Part shown: piece by piece, positions 9,195-18,113 of the stretch
Layout of the letters: every line of letters begins with the position of its first letter
Numbering within the stretch: position 1 is the first letter of the stretch
NCBI GenBank assembly: GCA_002729725.1
Contig: PBYS01000035.1
Coordinates: 1 to 64,000, forward strand
DNA: 64,000 nucleotides
Origin: Puniceicoccaceae bacterium
GTDB taxonomy: Bacteria > Verrucomicrobiota > Verrucomicrobiia > Opitutales > Coraliomargaritaceae
Direction: 5' to 3'
Made by a program: the position numbers and the translations under genes
Notes under the pieces: generated by a model
The model's input: only the letters and a program-made list of their open reading frames with translations
The model's database searches: none
Told to the model about the DNA's origin: nothing

Positions 9195-10514
9195 TTATTC
9201 CGAGCGAACGACCTCGAGCAAGACAGCGCGTAAATTCTTTAATTTAACAGGCTTGGGCAAAAAGTAATTCATACCTGCCTTTCGAAAACGGCTCTCATCG
9301 GACAAAGTATTAAATGCGGTGACCGCAACGATCGGAATCTTAGTGCCAAACTCGCCAGCTTCCCCATTACGCAAGGCGATGGCCGCACTTAAGCCATCCA
9401 TGATCGGCATATCAATATCCATCAAAATCAAATCATAACTCTTCGATTGGCTGACCAGATCCAAGACTTCGCGCCCGTTGGTGGCGAAACGACTCTCTTG
9501 CCCCATATGTTTCAGCACGGTCGCCATCAAGCTGCGAGCCACAGGATCATCTTCCGCGACCAGGATGGACAATTTAAAGGGTAACTGTTTGACGTATTTC
9601 GCTGCGGCTTTCTGCCCCTCATAACTAAGGCCGCCGATCGGCAACTTCTCGGAGGGCGATGCCTGCATCTGCTCCATTTCAAAAGAGAACAAGGTGCTAA
9701 CACCACCTTCGTTGGGATTTGGCTTAGAGATGAGAGCTCCCTTGTATTTTTCCAGTAGCATCGAAGCCACGGACCAATACACATACTCCATTTTAACGCG
9801 TGGAAGCCGTTCCCCGGTAGTCAAGCCCCCCGCAGTCACGACTTGTTCGCCTCGATCCTCAGAATACGTTTCGAGCGGATTATGAATATCCACTCGCACC
9901 TCACCATCGCTCGCTTCCCACCTGATTGTCAGCGCCTTTTTGTCGACGGGGATCTCGACCAAAGAGATCGCTTCCAACGAACCTAAGATGGTATTCTCAA
10001 TGATATTGCGTAGATGATCGTAATCACCACGTAGACGAGTCGTCTTATCTTGATGATCCAGTCGTAACTTCAGACCACGTAAGCCAGCACGAAAATGAAG
10101 ATGCACTGCGATTTGCTCAAACAGTTCATAAGGGCTGACCCACTCTCGATACTCCGGCAAATCATCCCACTCCGCTTTAATCTTCGAATGATTTACAAGG
10201 GTGCTAATGACAGCCAGCATATGGCGCGCACAACCTTCGATCGCGGCTAAATCCTCGTCCGCTTTCTCCTCATTCAACATTTGAACGATCCCTAAGAGAC
10301 CATTCAGCGGAGTGCGTAACTCATGTGAAAGTGTAGCAAAAAGTGCGACGGAGCCCACATCTGTATTCTCATCGATCTCATCTTCGACCAGCATAGAGCT
10401 TTCTGGGCGATAAGCTTTGCGACTAAGTTCTTTAATTTGGCGCCGTTGACGAAAAACAAGCACTAGCAAGAAAGCGATAATGATACAACTGATGAGAAGA
10501 GCGAGAAATAACAC
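9195..10514 (-). CDS. Membrane-anchored hybrid histidine-kinase-like protein with degenerate ATPase domain
   Basis: 439 residues: one N-terminal membrane helix (1-21), a HisKA dimerisation domain with SHELRTPLNG (phospho-acceptor His ~64), a region where the HATPase domain should be (~165-300), and an intact C-terminal receiver domain (315-439) with EDD, phospho-acceptor Asp ~366 (LMDIDMP) and LPKP Lys ~421. The ATPase region keeps an N-box-like ENTI but has no DxGxG (it reads VDIHNPLE) and no GLGL lid, so ATP binding is doubtful. It could be a pseudokinase or phosphatase acting as a receiver scaffold. The start codon is GTG. No partner regulator is adjacent. Confidence 0.8.
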   Translation of the reverse strand: MLFLALLISCIIIAFLLVLVFRQRRQIKELSRKAYRPESSMLVEDEIDENTDVGSVALFATLSHELRTPLNGLLGIVQMLNEEKADEDLAAIEGCARHMLAVISTLVNHSKIKAEWDDLPEYREWVSPYELFEQIAVHLHFRAGLRGLKLRLDHQDKTTRLRGDYDHLRNIIENTILGSLEAISLVEIPVDKKALTIRWEASDGEVRVDIHNPLETYSEDRGEQVVTAGGLTTGERLPRVKMEYVYWSVASMLLEKYKGALISKPNPNEGGVSTLFSFEMEQMQASPSEKLPIGGLSYEGQKAAAKYVKQLPFKLSILVAEDDPVARSLMATVLKHMGQESRFATNGREVLDLVSQSKSYDLILMDIDMPIMDGLSAAIALRNGEAGEFGTKIPIVAVTAFNTLSDESRFRKAGMNYFLPKPVKLKNLRAVLLEVVRSE

Positions 10515-10572
10515 TCTATCACAGCAAGAATAATAATACAGTGGGTCAAATACTTATATAATTAAAGTGGGC

Positions 10573-11565
10573 TTAAAAGCCGCGTTTTTTAAGGTCTTCA
10601 ATCGTTTTCAGCAAAGCAGTCTGCATAGTATAGTCGGGCTCAAAGCCAAGATCCTGCCGCGCCGCCTGCAGGTCAAAGTAATGATCTTTCGCCAGCTCAA
10701 CGGCGACAAAACGCGTGATGGGAGGCTCGCCCGACTTTGCAAACAGCTTCCAGATACCTTCCGCGACGGCGCCCGCCGCATACGCGAGCTGGGCAGGCAT
10801 ACGTTTTGTCAGTGGCGGATGCCCCAGCCCTTCTAAGATTTGATTCAACCAAGGCCATAAGGACACCGGCTCTCCCTGAGAAATAAAATATGCCTGGCCG
10901 GCACAATGGCCCGCATCCAAAGCGTCCAACGCGTTTAAATGTGCGGCCGCCACATCCGCCACGTAAGAAACATCTACCCGATTGGCTCCGTCGCCAACGA
11001 TCTTTAAGCGCCCCGCACGCACACTCTCGATCACCCGAGGTAATAAATGCGGATCGCCCGGGCCAAAAATTAAATGCGGCCGCAAGGCCACGATCTTAAG
11101 CGTGTCGCTATTCGCCGCCAAAGCCTCCTGCTCTGCGATTGCTTTAGTATGCGCATAGTGGCACAACCAGTCACGGCCATAAGGCAGTTCTTGCCCACCG
11201 CCACGGATCGATTGCCCATTAAACACTACACTCGGGGTACTGGTATAGACGAGACGCCCCACCCCTTCCGCTTGGCATGCTGCCACGACATTACGGGTGC
11301 CAACCACATTGGGCGTGTAGAAGCTATCCCAAGTCCCCCACACGCCAGCTTTCGCTGCGACATGAAAGACTGCATCCACTCCGACACAGGCGGCACGTAC
11401 CTCTTCTGTATCCGCCAAATCACCACAGATCACTTGCACCCCCTTCGCCGCCAAAGCGGGCTGCGGAGAACGCCCCAAGGAACGCACTCGATCACCACGC
11501 GCCAACAAGCGCTCGATCACGTAGCTACCGACAAATCCCCCACCTCCTGTGACTAACACTTCCAT
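10573..11565 (-). CDS. oleD: NAD(P)-dependent 2-alkyl-3-oxoalkanoate reductase, OleD-like
   Basis: Short-chain dehydrogenase of the extended/3beta-HSD class. The Rossmann motif VTGGGGFVGS is at 5-14, HVAAKAGVWG at 68-77, TSTPSVVF at 108-115, and the catalytic YxxxK is Y137/K141. These match OleD, which reduces the beta-ketoacid made by OleA in head-to-head olefin biosynthesis. The gene starts (ATG 11565) 10 nt after the stop of the oleC-like gene, so they are co-transcribed. This pairing is the main support for the assignment; an isolated sterol-dehydrogenase-like protein would be the alternative. Confidence 0.85.
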   Translation of the reverse strand: MEVLVTGGGGFVGSYVIERLLARGDRVRSLGRSPQPALAAKGVQVICGDLADTEEVRAACVGVDAVFHVAAKAGVWGTWDSFYTPNVVGTRNVVAACQAEGVGRLVYTSTPSVVFNGQSIRGGGQELPYGRDWLCHYAHTKAIAEQEALAANSDTLKIVALRPHLIFGPGDPHLLPRVIESVRAGRLKIVGDGANRVDVSYVADVAAAHLNALDALDAGHCAGQAYFISQGEPVSLWPWLNQILEGLGHPPLTKRMPAQLAYAAGAVAEGIWKLFAKSGEPPITRFVAVELAKDHYFDLQAARQDLGFEPDYTMQTALLKTIEDLKKRGF

Positions 11566-11575
11566 GCCAGCGAAA

Positions 11576-13195
11576 TTATTTCAGCGCAAATTTCCGCGCA
11601 AGCGACAAACGGTGAATCTTTGCATTGTGTCGTACGTCCACTGGAAATTTGGCTTCAAAAAAGAAATCATGAATCGCGGAGGTCAGTGCATGGCTCTGTG
11701 CCAGCTGCTGCAGTGAAGCCACAAATTGCGCACGCGCCGCCTCTGAACGCGGAAAGTCCGCCGGCTCGGGCTCGATCACCATGCCAGGGCGCCCCCCTCC
11801 CAGATCAATTAAAGCAGAACGAAAAACCTGCGGGTGTGTATTAAAAATAGCTTCGCAACAATCCGTATACATCGGCCCCGCTGCGGTCAGCACGCGCTCG
11901 ACCTTACGACCGCAAAACCATAAGCGCCCGGCCTCATCCAGCCAGCCCATATCCCCCATCCGGTGCCAATGCGCCGCGCCGTCGGCGATCTTGGAACTGG
12001 CATCCGCCTCTGGTAAATGATCGTAGCCACGTGTGACCGAAGGCCCTTGCGCAATAATTTCGCCAATTGCCCCCGGCTCTAGATCTTGCACCTGATCGAT
12101 AGAAACGATCGCCCCTGTAACAGGTTCGATGATACGCACAGAAACCTGCGGCAATGGACGCCCCACACAGGTGCCTTCTCCCTTTTGCGTACGCACTGCA
12201 GTTTGCTCCAACACCTCCGTAGCTGAAATCGAACTCACAGGTAAAGCCTCGGTCGCGCCATAGGGGGTGTGAATTTCGCCCTGCGGGATAATCGCCCGCA
12301 TCTGACGCATCAGTGCGGGTGGCACCGGCGCGCCCGCCATTAAAATTCGCCGCACACTGGGCAAGCGAATCGACTCTCGCTCGCAGTAACGTGCAATTTT
12401 AGTCCAAAGCGCCGGCGAACCAAAGCTATTGGTCACCGAATTCTGCTGGATCGCGCGCACGATTTGCGCCGGGTCCACCGTGGCGGGGCGGCTGGGATTC
12501 ATGTCCGGCACCACCGTGCACATGCCCAGCGCAGGGTTGAACAAGGCAAACACTGGCAGCATCGGCAGGTCCACCTCGCCCGGTTCAATTGCATACTGAC
12601 GCCGAATCGCTTCCACCTGCGCCAGAAACATGCCGTGTGCGTAGCAGACCCCCTTCGCAGGGCCAGTCGAGCCGGAGGTAAACAAGATCGCTGCCAGTTC
12701 CTCTTCCGCAGAGTCCACTACTTCGAAGGCGCCACGCGACTTAAAACGCCCGATCTCTTTTTCAAAGCTGCGCCCCACCCCGATCTTAATATCGACGCCC
12801 CGAAAACTGGGACGAAATAAGCGCGCAATCCAGATCGCCGGAGCAATCCCCACCAGTGCACTCGGCTTAGAATGACGCACACAGCGCAGGAATTTTTTCA
12901 AGCCCATGCCAGGATCAATCACGATGGGCACCGCCCCCATTTTAAACAAGGCAAACACAATGCGAATCAAATCCAGGCCCGGCCGCACCATCAGCAAGAC
13001 CCGCGAGCCGCGCTGAATGCCTGATTCTGCGAATGAGTGCGCGGTGGCTGCAGCCTCCGCTTCCAGTTGTGCAAAACTACGCTCTACATAACGGATCGCT
13101 CCATCAGAATCGTGCCCGACCGGTGCGCGCACCGCTGGTGCGGACGGTTGAGCCACTGCTTGTTGAGCGAGGAAATGTGCGACGTTAAATGCCAT
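11576..13195 (-). CDS. oleC: AMP-dependent synthetase/ligase, OleC-like beta-lactone synthetase
   Basis: ANL-superfamily enzyme, 539 residues. The adenylation P-loop ILFTSGSTGPAKGV is at 170-183, with further motifs MAGAPVPP, TPYGATEALP and the late GDMGWLDEAGRLWFCGR. The DMNPSRPATVDPAQIV stretch is characteristic of OleC proteins, which activate 2-alkyl-3-hydroxyalkanoates and close a beta-lactone. It is followed directly by oleD. In known clusters oleA (thiolase) and oleB (alpha/beta hydrolase) are linked or fused. Here neither is beside it, so they must lie elsewhere or the pair serves another lipid pathway. Confidence 0.86.
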   Translation of the reverse strand: MAFNVAHFLAQQAVAQPSAPAVRAPVGHDSDGAIRYVERSFAQLEAEAAATAHSFAESGIQRGSRVLLMVRPGLDLIRIVFALFKMGAVPIVIDPGMGLKKFLRCVRHSKPSALVGIAPAIWIARLFRPSFRGVDIKIGVGRSFEKEIGRFKSRGAFEVVDSAEEELAAILFTSGSTGPAKGVCYAHGMFLAQVEAIRRQYAIEPGEVDLPMLPVFALFNPALGMCTVVPDMNPSRPATVDPAQIVRAIQQNSVTNSFGSPALWTKIARYCERESIRLPSVRRILMAGAPVPPALMRQMRAIIPQGEIHTPYGATEALPVSSISATEVLEQTAVRTQKGEGTCVGRPLPQVSVRIIEPVTGAIVSIDQVQDLEPGAIGEIIAQGPSVTRGYDHLPEADASSKIADGAAHWHRMGDMGWLDEAGRLWFCGRKVERVLTAAGPMYTDCCEAIFNTHPQVFRSALIDLGGGRPGMVIEPEPADFPRSEAARAQFVASLQQLAQSHALTSAIHDFFFEAKFPVDVRHNAKIHRLSLARKFALK

Positions 13196-13221
13196 ACGAT
13201 CTATCTAAGAACACTCAAGGC

Positions 13222-13536
13222 TCACTCCGCAAGTTTCGCTTCCACCGCAGCCAAACGACGCTCTAGCTCCGAGACGCGAATCTTTAATTGCGCGTTCTCA
13301 GCTTGCAAGCGCTCCAGATCAGTCGCCGTAGTCAAATCATAGTCGACGTCCAACTGCCGAACGGCTTCTGCCTCAAAAGCCGCGTCCAAACCGCCCAGTG
13401 ACAAGGTGGACGTGCGCAAAGCCTCCACACGCGGATCTGGCGCCAAGTCAGCCGCTCCCAAGGGCAAGGGCCGAACCTCCGCACACAAGAAAGCAGTCAT
13501 AAAACAGGTCGAGAGAAGCATAGAAAACAAACGCAT
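13222..13536 (-). CDS. Small secreted coiled-coil protein of unknown function
   Basis: 104 residues from the ATG at 13536. An N-terminal hydrophobic segment ending in an Ala-rich site (MRLFSMLLSTCFMTAFLCA) looks like a signal peptide. The last ~35 residues (LERLQAENAQLKIRVSELE...) form a clear leucine-heptad coiled coil. Reading from the upstream codon at 13629 would add 31 residues before the signal peptide, so I prefer the shorter form. It lies 26 nt upstream of oleC on the same strand and could be co-transcribed with it. No family recognised. Confidence 0.6.
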   Translation of the reverse strand: MRLFSMLLSTCFMTAFLCAEVRPLPLGAADLAPDPRVEALRTSTLSLGGLDAAFEAEAVRQLDVDYDLTTATDLERLQAENAQLKIRVSELERRLAAVEAKLAE

Positions 13537-13654
13537 GTCGCCAAAGCTGACAGCTAGCAAACGAAAGTCCAGACCGAGAACGTAGATGACCGAGCCCCGA
13601 CACCTTCTCCCGATCCAAACTTGACGCATTCCCTCCTAAATAGTGCCATGACGC

Positions 13655-14590
13655 ATGCCAGACACAGTCGCAGTCATCGATGTAGGCAGCAACTCGATCA
13701 AGTTGCTGGTCGCCCGCGTAGGCGCGACGCCACTAAGCCTCGAAACACTCTTTAGCGAAACCATTGAGACCCGCATTAGCGCAGGCATCAGTCGCGAGCT
13801 ACCCAGCTTGACGGATGAAGCCATTCAAGCCGGCGCCCAGACGATCTCGGAGCTACAAGGCATGGCCCAGAGCTACCAGCCCAGTCAGACAGCCATCGTC
13901 GCCACCAGCGCGGTGCGCGATGCGATCAATGGCGATGCTTTCGTGCAAGCGGTCTACCAAGCCACGGGCTTACAAATACGCATCCTCAGCGGCACCGAGG
14001 AGGCCACCTATATCGGCCATGGCCTCAACTGCGATCCCGCCGTTGCGGGCGTGCCACGCTTCATTCAGAGTGACATCGGCGGCGGCAGCTTGGAGCTCAT
14101 TCGCTTCGAACACGGGCAAATCCAGCAAGCAATCTCGCTGCAACTCGGCGCGGTGCGCCTGAGCGAGCAATTTATAAAGGACAAAGAGGCGCCCCTCTCC
14201 GCCGAGATCGAGCAAGCCATCCGTCAGCATGTGATCGAGCAGCTCACTCGCAGCGGCTTCGACTTTCAACCCCACGAGCTACCACTCATCGCGACTGGCG
14301 GAGCCTACACCGTAAGCCGTGCCGTGCTGGCCGCACAAAGCAACTGCAATATAGAGCAATCCCCACCGCAACTCGAGCGCAGCACACTGAATCAGCTCAA
14401 AAAACAGCTGGCCCCACTCACACTACACCAGCGACTCAGCATCCCACACCTGCCCGCCGCACGCGCCGATATCATTCCCACCGCTCTAATCACTATCGAC
14501 GCACTACTCGAAGTCGCGGGGCGCTCCAGCCTGACACATTCCTTTTACAATTTGCGCTACGGCATCGCCGCCAATCTACTCAAACTCTAA
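13655..14590 (+). CDS. Ppx/GppA phosphatase family protein
   Basis: ASKHA-fold phosphatase that hydrolyses polyphosphate and/or pppGpp. Seen are [16 protein letters not shown] at residues 7-22 (phosphate-1 motif), [20 protein letters not shown], and [11 protein letters not shown] (phosphate-2 motif). Length 311 corresponds to the short form consisting of the catalytic domain only. The start is ATG. It overlaps nothing, and its stop lies 2 nt before the tdk start, so the two are co-transcribed. Whether it acts on polyphosphate or on guanosine pentaphosphate cannot be told from sequence. Confidence 0.88.
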   Translation: MPDTVAVIDVGSNSIKLLVARVGATPLSLETLFSETIETRISAGISRELPSLTDEAIQAGAQTISELQGMAQSYQPSQTAIVATSAVRDAINGDAFVQAVYQATGLQIRILSGTEEATYIGHGLNCDPAVAGVPRFIQSDIGGGSLELIRFEHGQIQQAISLQLGAVRLSEQFIKDKEAPLSAEIEQAIRQHVIEQLTRSGFDFQPHELPLIATGGAYTVSRAVLAAQSNCNIEQSPPQLERSTLNQLKKQLAPLTLHQRLSIPHLPAARADIIPTALITIDALLEVAGRSSLTHSFYNLRYGIAANLLKL

Positions 14591-14592
14591 GT

Positions 14593-15180
14593 ATGGCCAA
14601 ACTTTACTTCTACTATTCCGCAATGAACGCGGGCAAGAGCACCGTGCTGCTGCAGTCGAGTCACAACTATCATGAGCGTGGCATGAAGACGCTATTGCTG
14701 ACACCTCTAATCGACCAGCGCGCGGGAGTCGGCAAAATCGCCTCCCGTATCGGACTGACTAAAGACGCCACTCCCTTTAAGCCAGAAGACGACTTATTCA
14801 CACTTATTCACACACTTATTCACACGCCTCACACGGCACCCCCACTCGCCTGTGTGCTGATCGACGAGGCTCAATTTCTCACTCGTCCACAGGTCGAACA
14901 ACTAGCCAAAGTCGCCGATGATCTATCCATCCCCGTGCTTTGCTATGGACTGCGCACCGACTTTCAGGGCAACCTCTTTCCCGGCAGCGCCGCCCTACTC
15001 GGCTGGGCCGATAACCTGAGCGAACTGAAGACCATCTGCCATTGCGGGCGCAAAGCCACCATGAACCTCCGCACCGACGCTGCAGGCAAGCCGATCAAAG
15101 AAGGGGAACAAGTCGAGATCGGCGGCAACGAGCGCTACGTCGCCATGTGCCGCAAGCACTTTGTCGAAGCCATGGCCTAG
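14593..15180 (+). CDS. tdk: Thymidine kinase (type II)
   Basis: Salvage enzyme phosphorylating thymidine. The N-terminal P-loop region [11 protein letters not shown], the Walker B-like LIDEAQFL, and the C-terminal zinc-ligand pattern (CHCG, later MCRKHF) identify the TK1-like family. Length 195 is standard. Residues in [13 protein letters not shown] arise from a 12-bp in-frame tandem duplication at ~14797-14823, a lasso-region expansion. It is coupled to the Ppx/GppA gene with a 2-nt gap. Confidence 0.94.
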   Translation: MAKLYFYYSAMNAGKSTVLLQSSHNYHERGMKTLLLTPLIDQRAGVGKIASRIGLTKDATPFKPEDDLFTLIHTLIHTPHTAPPLACVLIDEAQFLTRPQVEQLAKVADDLSIPVLCYGLRTDFQGNLFPGSAALLGWADNLSELKTICHCGRKATMNLRTDAAGKPIKEGEQVEIGGNERYVAMCRKHFVEAMA

Positions 15181-15262
15181 CCTTCGAACCGGCCGCCAAT
15201 GAGGCGCGAAAAGTGAGAAGTTTTCCTTTCCACGCTTCACTCTCTACTCCCTACTGCAAGCA

Positions 15263-16102
15263 ATGAACGAATACGAACTCCTCGACAGCGGCCACGGACG
15301 CAAACTAGAACGCTTTGGTAAGGTCACTCTTGACCGTCCCTGCGCACAAGCCGTCTGGAATCCCGCCAACCCACAGCTCTGGAAACAGGCGGACGCCTTT
15401 TTCACCCGCAAGCAGGGCCTGGAGTGGCGCGGACGCGATAAACTGCCCGACTCTTGGATCGCGGAGGTCAATGGCGTCAAAATGAAACTTTCCACCACCG
15501 ACTTCGGGCACCTCGGTGTCTTTCCCGAAACGCGTGACATGTGGGACTGGATTCGCGACAGCCTCGGCAAAGAAAGCCAGCGCCGCAAAGAGCCGCTTAA
15601 TTTTCTCAATCTCTTTGCCTACTCCGGAGGTGCCACACTCGCCGCAGCTCAAGGAGGTGCGCACTGCTGCCACGTAGATGCCTCCAAGGGCATGGTCGCA
15701 TGGGCACGCGAAAATGCCAAACTGAACGGATTGGCCGAACACCCAGTACGCTGGATTGTCGATGACGTGAATAAATTCCTAACCCGTGAAATTAAACGCG
15801 GACGACGCTACGACGCCATTCTGCTCGACCCGCCCTCCTTCGGGCGTGGCAAGGGCGGCGAACTGTATAAGATCGAGCACGCCCTACTAGAAACACTCAA
15901 ACTGGTGCAGAAAGTCATGAGCGACAAGCCCTGCTTCGTTTACCTGACCAGCCATACACCAGGCTTCACGCCCATCGTGCTCAAAAACCTGATACAGCAG
16001 CTGCTTGGCAAAGGACAACTCGACTGTGGCGAAATGCTATTAACGGGCCAAGGTAACACCTTTAGCGTACCCAGCGGCACTTGGGCTCGTTGGGAAAAAT
16101 AA
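15263..16102 (+). CDS. Class I SAM-dependent RNA methyltransferase (RlmI/RlmK-like)
   Basis: 279-residue Rossmann-fold methyltransferase. The SAM-binding motif is [18 protein letters not shown] (residues ~112-129), followed by [21 protein letters not shown], and the catalytic loop is [10 protein letters not shown]. This combination (FAYSG, DPPSF) is typical of the RlmI/YccW and RlmK group that methylates 23S rRNA cytosines or guanines. There is no PUA domain, so it is the shorter type and the exact target is unknown. The start is ATG, 82 nt after tdk. It converges with the next gene across a 13-bp tandem repeat. Confidence 0.88.
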   Translation: MNEYELLDSGHGRKLERFGKVTLDRPCAQAVWNPANPQLWKQADAFFTRKQGLEWRGRDKLPDSWIAEVNGVKMKLSTTDFGHLGVFPETRDMWDWIRDSLGKESQRRKEPLNFLNLFAYSGGATLAAAQGGAHCCHVDASKGMVAWARENAKLNGLAEHPVRWIVDDVNKFLTREIKRGRRYDAILLDPPSFGRGKGGELYKIEHALLETLKLVQKVMSDKPCFVYLTSHTPGFTPIVLKNLIQQLLGKGQLDCGEMLLTGQGNTFSVPSGTWARWEK

Positions 16103-16104
16103 AC

Positions 16105-16166
16105 TAGCGATCTAACTTAGTGATCGAAGCTAGCGATCTAACTTAGCGATCTAACTTAGCGATCTA
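16105..16166. repeat. 13-bp tandem repeat between convergent genes
   Basis: The unit TAGCGATCTAACT occurs at 16105, 16131 and 16144, with a degenerate copy at 16118 and a partial copy at 16157. The last copy includes the stop codon of the minus-strand gene ending at 16164. It looks like slippage-derived filler. Confidence 0.7.
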
Positions 16167-16463
16167 AGCCGCCTGACGGCGACGTAGCATCACAAAAGTC
16201 ATTCCTGCAAAACCGCCGAGCAAGGCAACAGTGCCCCAAGCTGAATTAAAGTCGGGCTCAAAACCACTGACAGCTGGGCGCATGGAAGCGACCTCCACTG
16301 AGATCTCTGGAGCGGACGTTTCAGGCGCTAGTTCGCTCGCACGTAGGCTGTTTGTTTCGGAGACAAGATGCACAGGCATCTCACTTGAAACCGCCGAGGA
16401 TGCACTCGCACACGGCAGAACGGCGAGACACATAGCACTTGTTAGGGAGAGTATAGTTTTCAT
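16164..16463 (-). CDS. Small exported protein with C-terminal membrane anchor
   Basis: 99 residues. An N-terminal signal peptide (~1-22, ending ASA), a Ser/Glu/Pro-rich low-complexity middle, and a C-terminal hydrophobic helix followed by RRRQAA are visible. The tail layout (hydrophobic helix then Arg cluster) resembles PEP-CTERM-type sorting tails, but no PEP or VPE motif precedes it; FEPDFNSAWG is there instead. It could be a sorting-signal variant or a simple small membrane protein. The start is ATG. It is divergent from the DUF167 gene across a 261-nt region that holds an inverted repeat (16575-16597). Confidence 0.55.
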   Translation of the reverse strand: MKTILSLTSAMCLAVLPCASASSAVSSEMPVHLVSETNSLRASELAPETSAPEISVEVASMRPAVSGFEPDFNSAWGTVALLGGFAGMTFVMLRRRQAA

Positions 16464-16574
16464 TTGGTGATTTCCTTACGTGAATAGTTGGTAGCGTGAT
16501 TCCAGTAAGATTTAGCATTTAATGTGCAAATTTGGTAAAAAGCACAACATCCTTACGCCTTTCGAGCATAATAA

Positions 16575-16597
16575 CGTAATTAGAGCATATAATTACG
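16575..16597. promoter_or_regulatory. Inverted repeat in divergent intergenic region
   Basis: CGTAATTA and TAATTACG are perfect 8-nt complements separated by 7 nt, midway between the divergent starts at 16463 and 16725. This is a candidate operator for an unidentified dimeric regulator. No other structure stands out in 16464-16724. Confidence 0.4.
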
Positions 16598-16724
16598 CCT
16601 AAAACCTGCATGAATACGTCAAATGCGCACTCCAAGAAAATCAAAACCGCAGCAATCCTGATCAAAGAACCTAGGTTATAAGATAAAATAACGTATAAAA
16701 CTCCACCTTCGATACAATCAGCTC

Positions 16725-16967
16725 ATGAAAGAAGAAACACTTCAAATAAAAGTAAAACCGAACGCCAAAACGAGCGCATTGGAAGCGCAAGAGGATGGCA
16801 CATGGAAAGCATCCATTAAATCCCCCCCAGTGGATGGAAAGGCCAATAAAGAACTCATTGCGCTCATATCCAAAACATTCAAATGCCCCAAACGAGCCAT
16901 CTCCATAAAAGTCGGCACTACAGGCCGAATGAAGCTAGTTAAAATCAAACGTAGCGAGCTAGCCTAG
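16725..16967 (+). CDS. DUF167/YggU family protein
   Basis: 80-residue protein with the whole-length DUF167 pattern: IKVKPNAKTSALEA near the N-terminus and SPPVDGKANKELIALISKTF in the middle, ending with a VKIKR strand. The family is widespread and structurally known, but its biochemical role is not established. The start is ATG. It converges with dprA over 15 nt. Confidence 0.88.
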   Translation: MKEETLQIKVKPNAKTSALEAQEDGTWKASIKSPPVDGKANKELIALISKTFKCPKRAISIKVGTTGRMKLVKIKRSELA

Positions 16968-16982
16968 CAGCTTGCGAAGAGA

Positions 16983-18110
16983 TTAATGCGCCTCAAAACG
17001 TCCGTCCGCGCGTTTTGAAATGAGACGCTTAATTTCAAGGCCCATCAAGGTCGCTGACACTTCTGCGGACGCGCGATTGAGCTGTTGTGAGATTTGATCC
17101 GGCTGACACAGTTCGCCTCCCTTAAAGCAATCCAGTATCTCTCGCTCTAAAGCACTGAGTGGCGGTCCTGGCGGGGCTGCCAGATCCAGATCTCCCAGCG
17201 GCAATTCAGCTTCCTTCGACTCCGGCCGCGCATAGCGCAGCTCTTCGAGAATGTCGTCCACAGAAGTCACCATCGTCGCACCATCGCGAATCAACTGATG
17301 ACAGCCAGCACTACTGCTTTGATCGATTCGACCAGGCACCGCCATAATCTGCCTCCCTTGCTCGCCCGCGAAACGCGCAGTGATCATACTACCGCCGGCT
17401 GCCGCACTCTCAATGACGATCACGGCCTCGCACATACCCGCCACCACACGATTACGCATAGGAAAGGTTTGCCGATCCGCGCGACGGCCAAGCGGAAATT
17501 CACTCGCGACCGCACCGGTCGCCGCGATCTGTTGATACAATTCCAAATTCTCGGGCGGATACACAATATCCAAGCCGCAGCCTAGTACCGCAACTGTTGG
17601 CCCGCCCGCAGCCAACGCCCCCTCATGCGCAGCGGTGTCGGTACCACGTGCCATCCCACTCACAATACAAAAGCCCAATTGAGAGAGTTCGGCGGCAAAT
17701 TTCTTAGCAATACTGTGCCCATATAGTGTCGCGCGACGTGTGCCCACAATCGCAATACAAGGGCGATCAATATTGTAGGCCCCCTTCCAATACAAACCAA
17801 TCGGCGGATCATACATTTCCTGCAGCATCGGTGGGAAGCTACTATCGATCTGAGCCAGAAAGCGTATACCCGAAGCTTTCATACGCCCCACCTCCTTAGA
17901 CAGATCGAAGTGCTCGGCCCAATGCGTCAGCACCGAGGCCGCCTTCTCGCCCACTCCTTTCACTTGCAGCAATTTACGTCGATCGCCCGAGAGCACTGCT
18001 ACAGGATCGTGATCAAAAGCATCCAACAAACGGCGTAGCATGATTGGACCAACATGTTGCAGCCCATTCAAAATCAGAAGTGCTTGCCGAGGATTTAATG
18101 CAGTAGCCAT
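16983..18110 (-). CDS. dprA: DNA-processing protein DprA
   Basis: Loads RecA onto incoming single-stranded DNA during natural transformation. The layout is full-length (375 residues): an N-terminal helix-hairpin-helix-like region (~1-70), a Rossmann-like DNA_processg_A domain with VGTRRATLYG, SGMARGTDTAAHEGAL and NRVVAGMCEAVIVIE, and a C-terminal winged-helix domain (~315-375). The start is ATG. It begins 3 nt after the nnr stop, so it is the second gene of an nnr-dprA operon. No other competence gene is nearby. Confidence 0.95.
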   Translation of the reverse strand: MATALNPRQALLILNGLQHVGPIMLRRLLDAFDHDPVAVLSGDRRKLLQVKGVGEKAASVLTHWAEHFDLSKEVGRMKASGIRFLAQIDSSFPPMLQEMYDPPIGLYWKGAYNIDRPCIAIVGTRRATLYGHSIAKKFAAELSQLGFCIVSGMARGTDTAAHEGALAAGGPTVAVLGCGLDIVYPPENLELYQQIAATGAVASEFPLGRRADRQTFPMRNRVVAGMCEAVIVIESAAAGGSMITARFAGEQGRQIMAVPGRIDQSSSAGCHQLIRDGATMVTSVDDILEELRYARPESKEAELPLGDLDLAAPPGPPLSALEREILDCFKGGELCQPDQISQQLNRASAEVSATLMGLEIKRLISKRADGRFEAH

Positions 18111-18113
18111 AAA

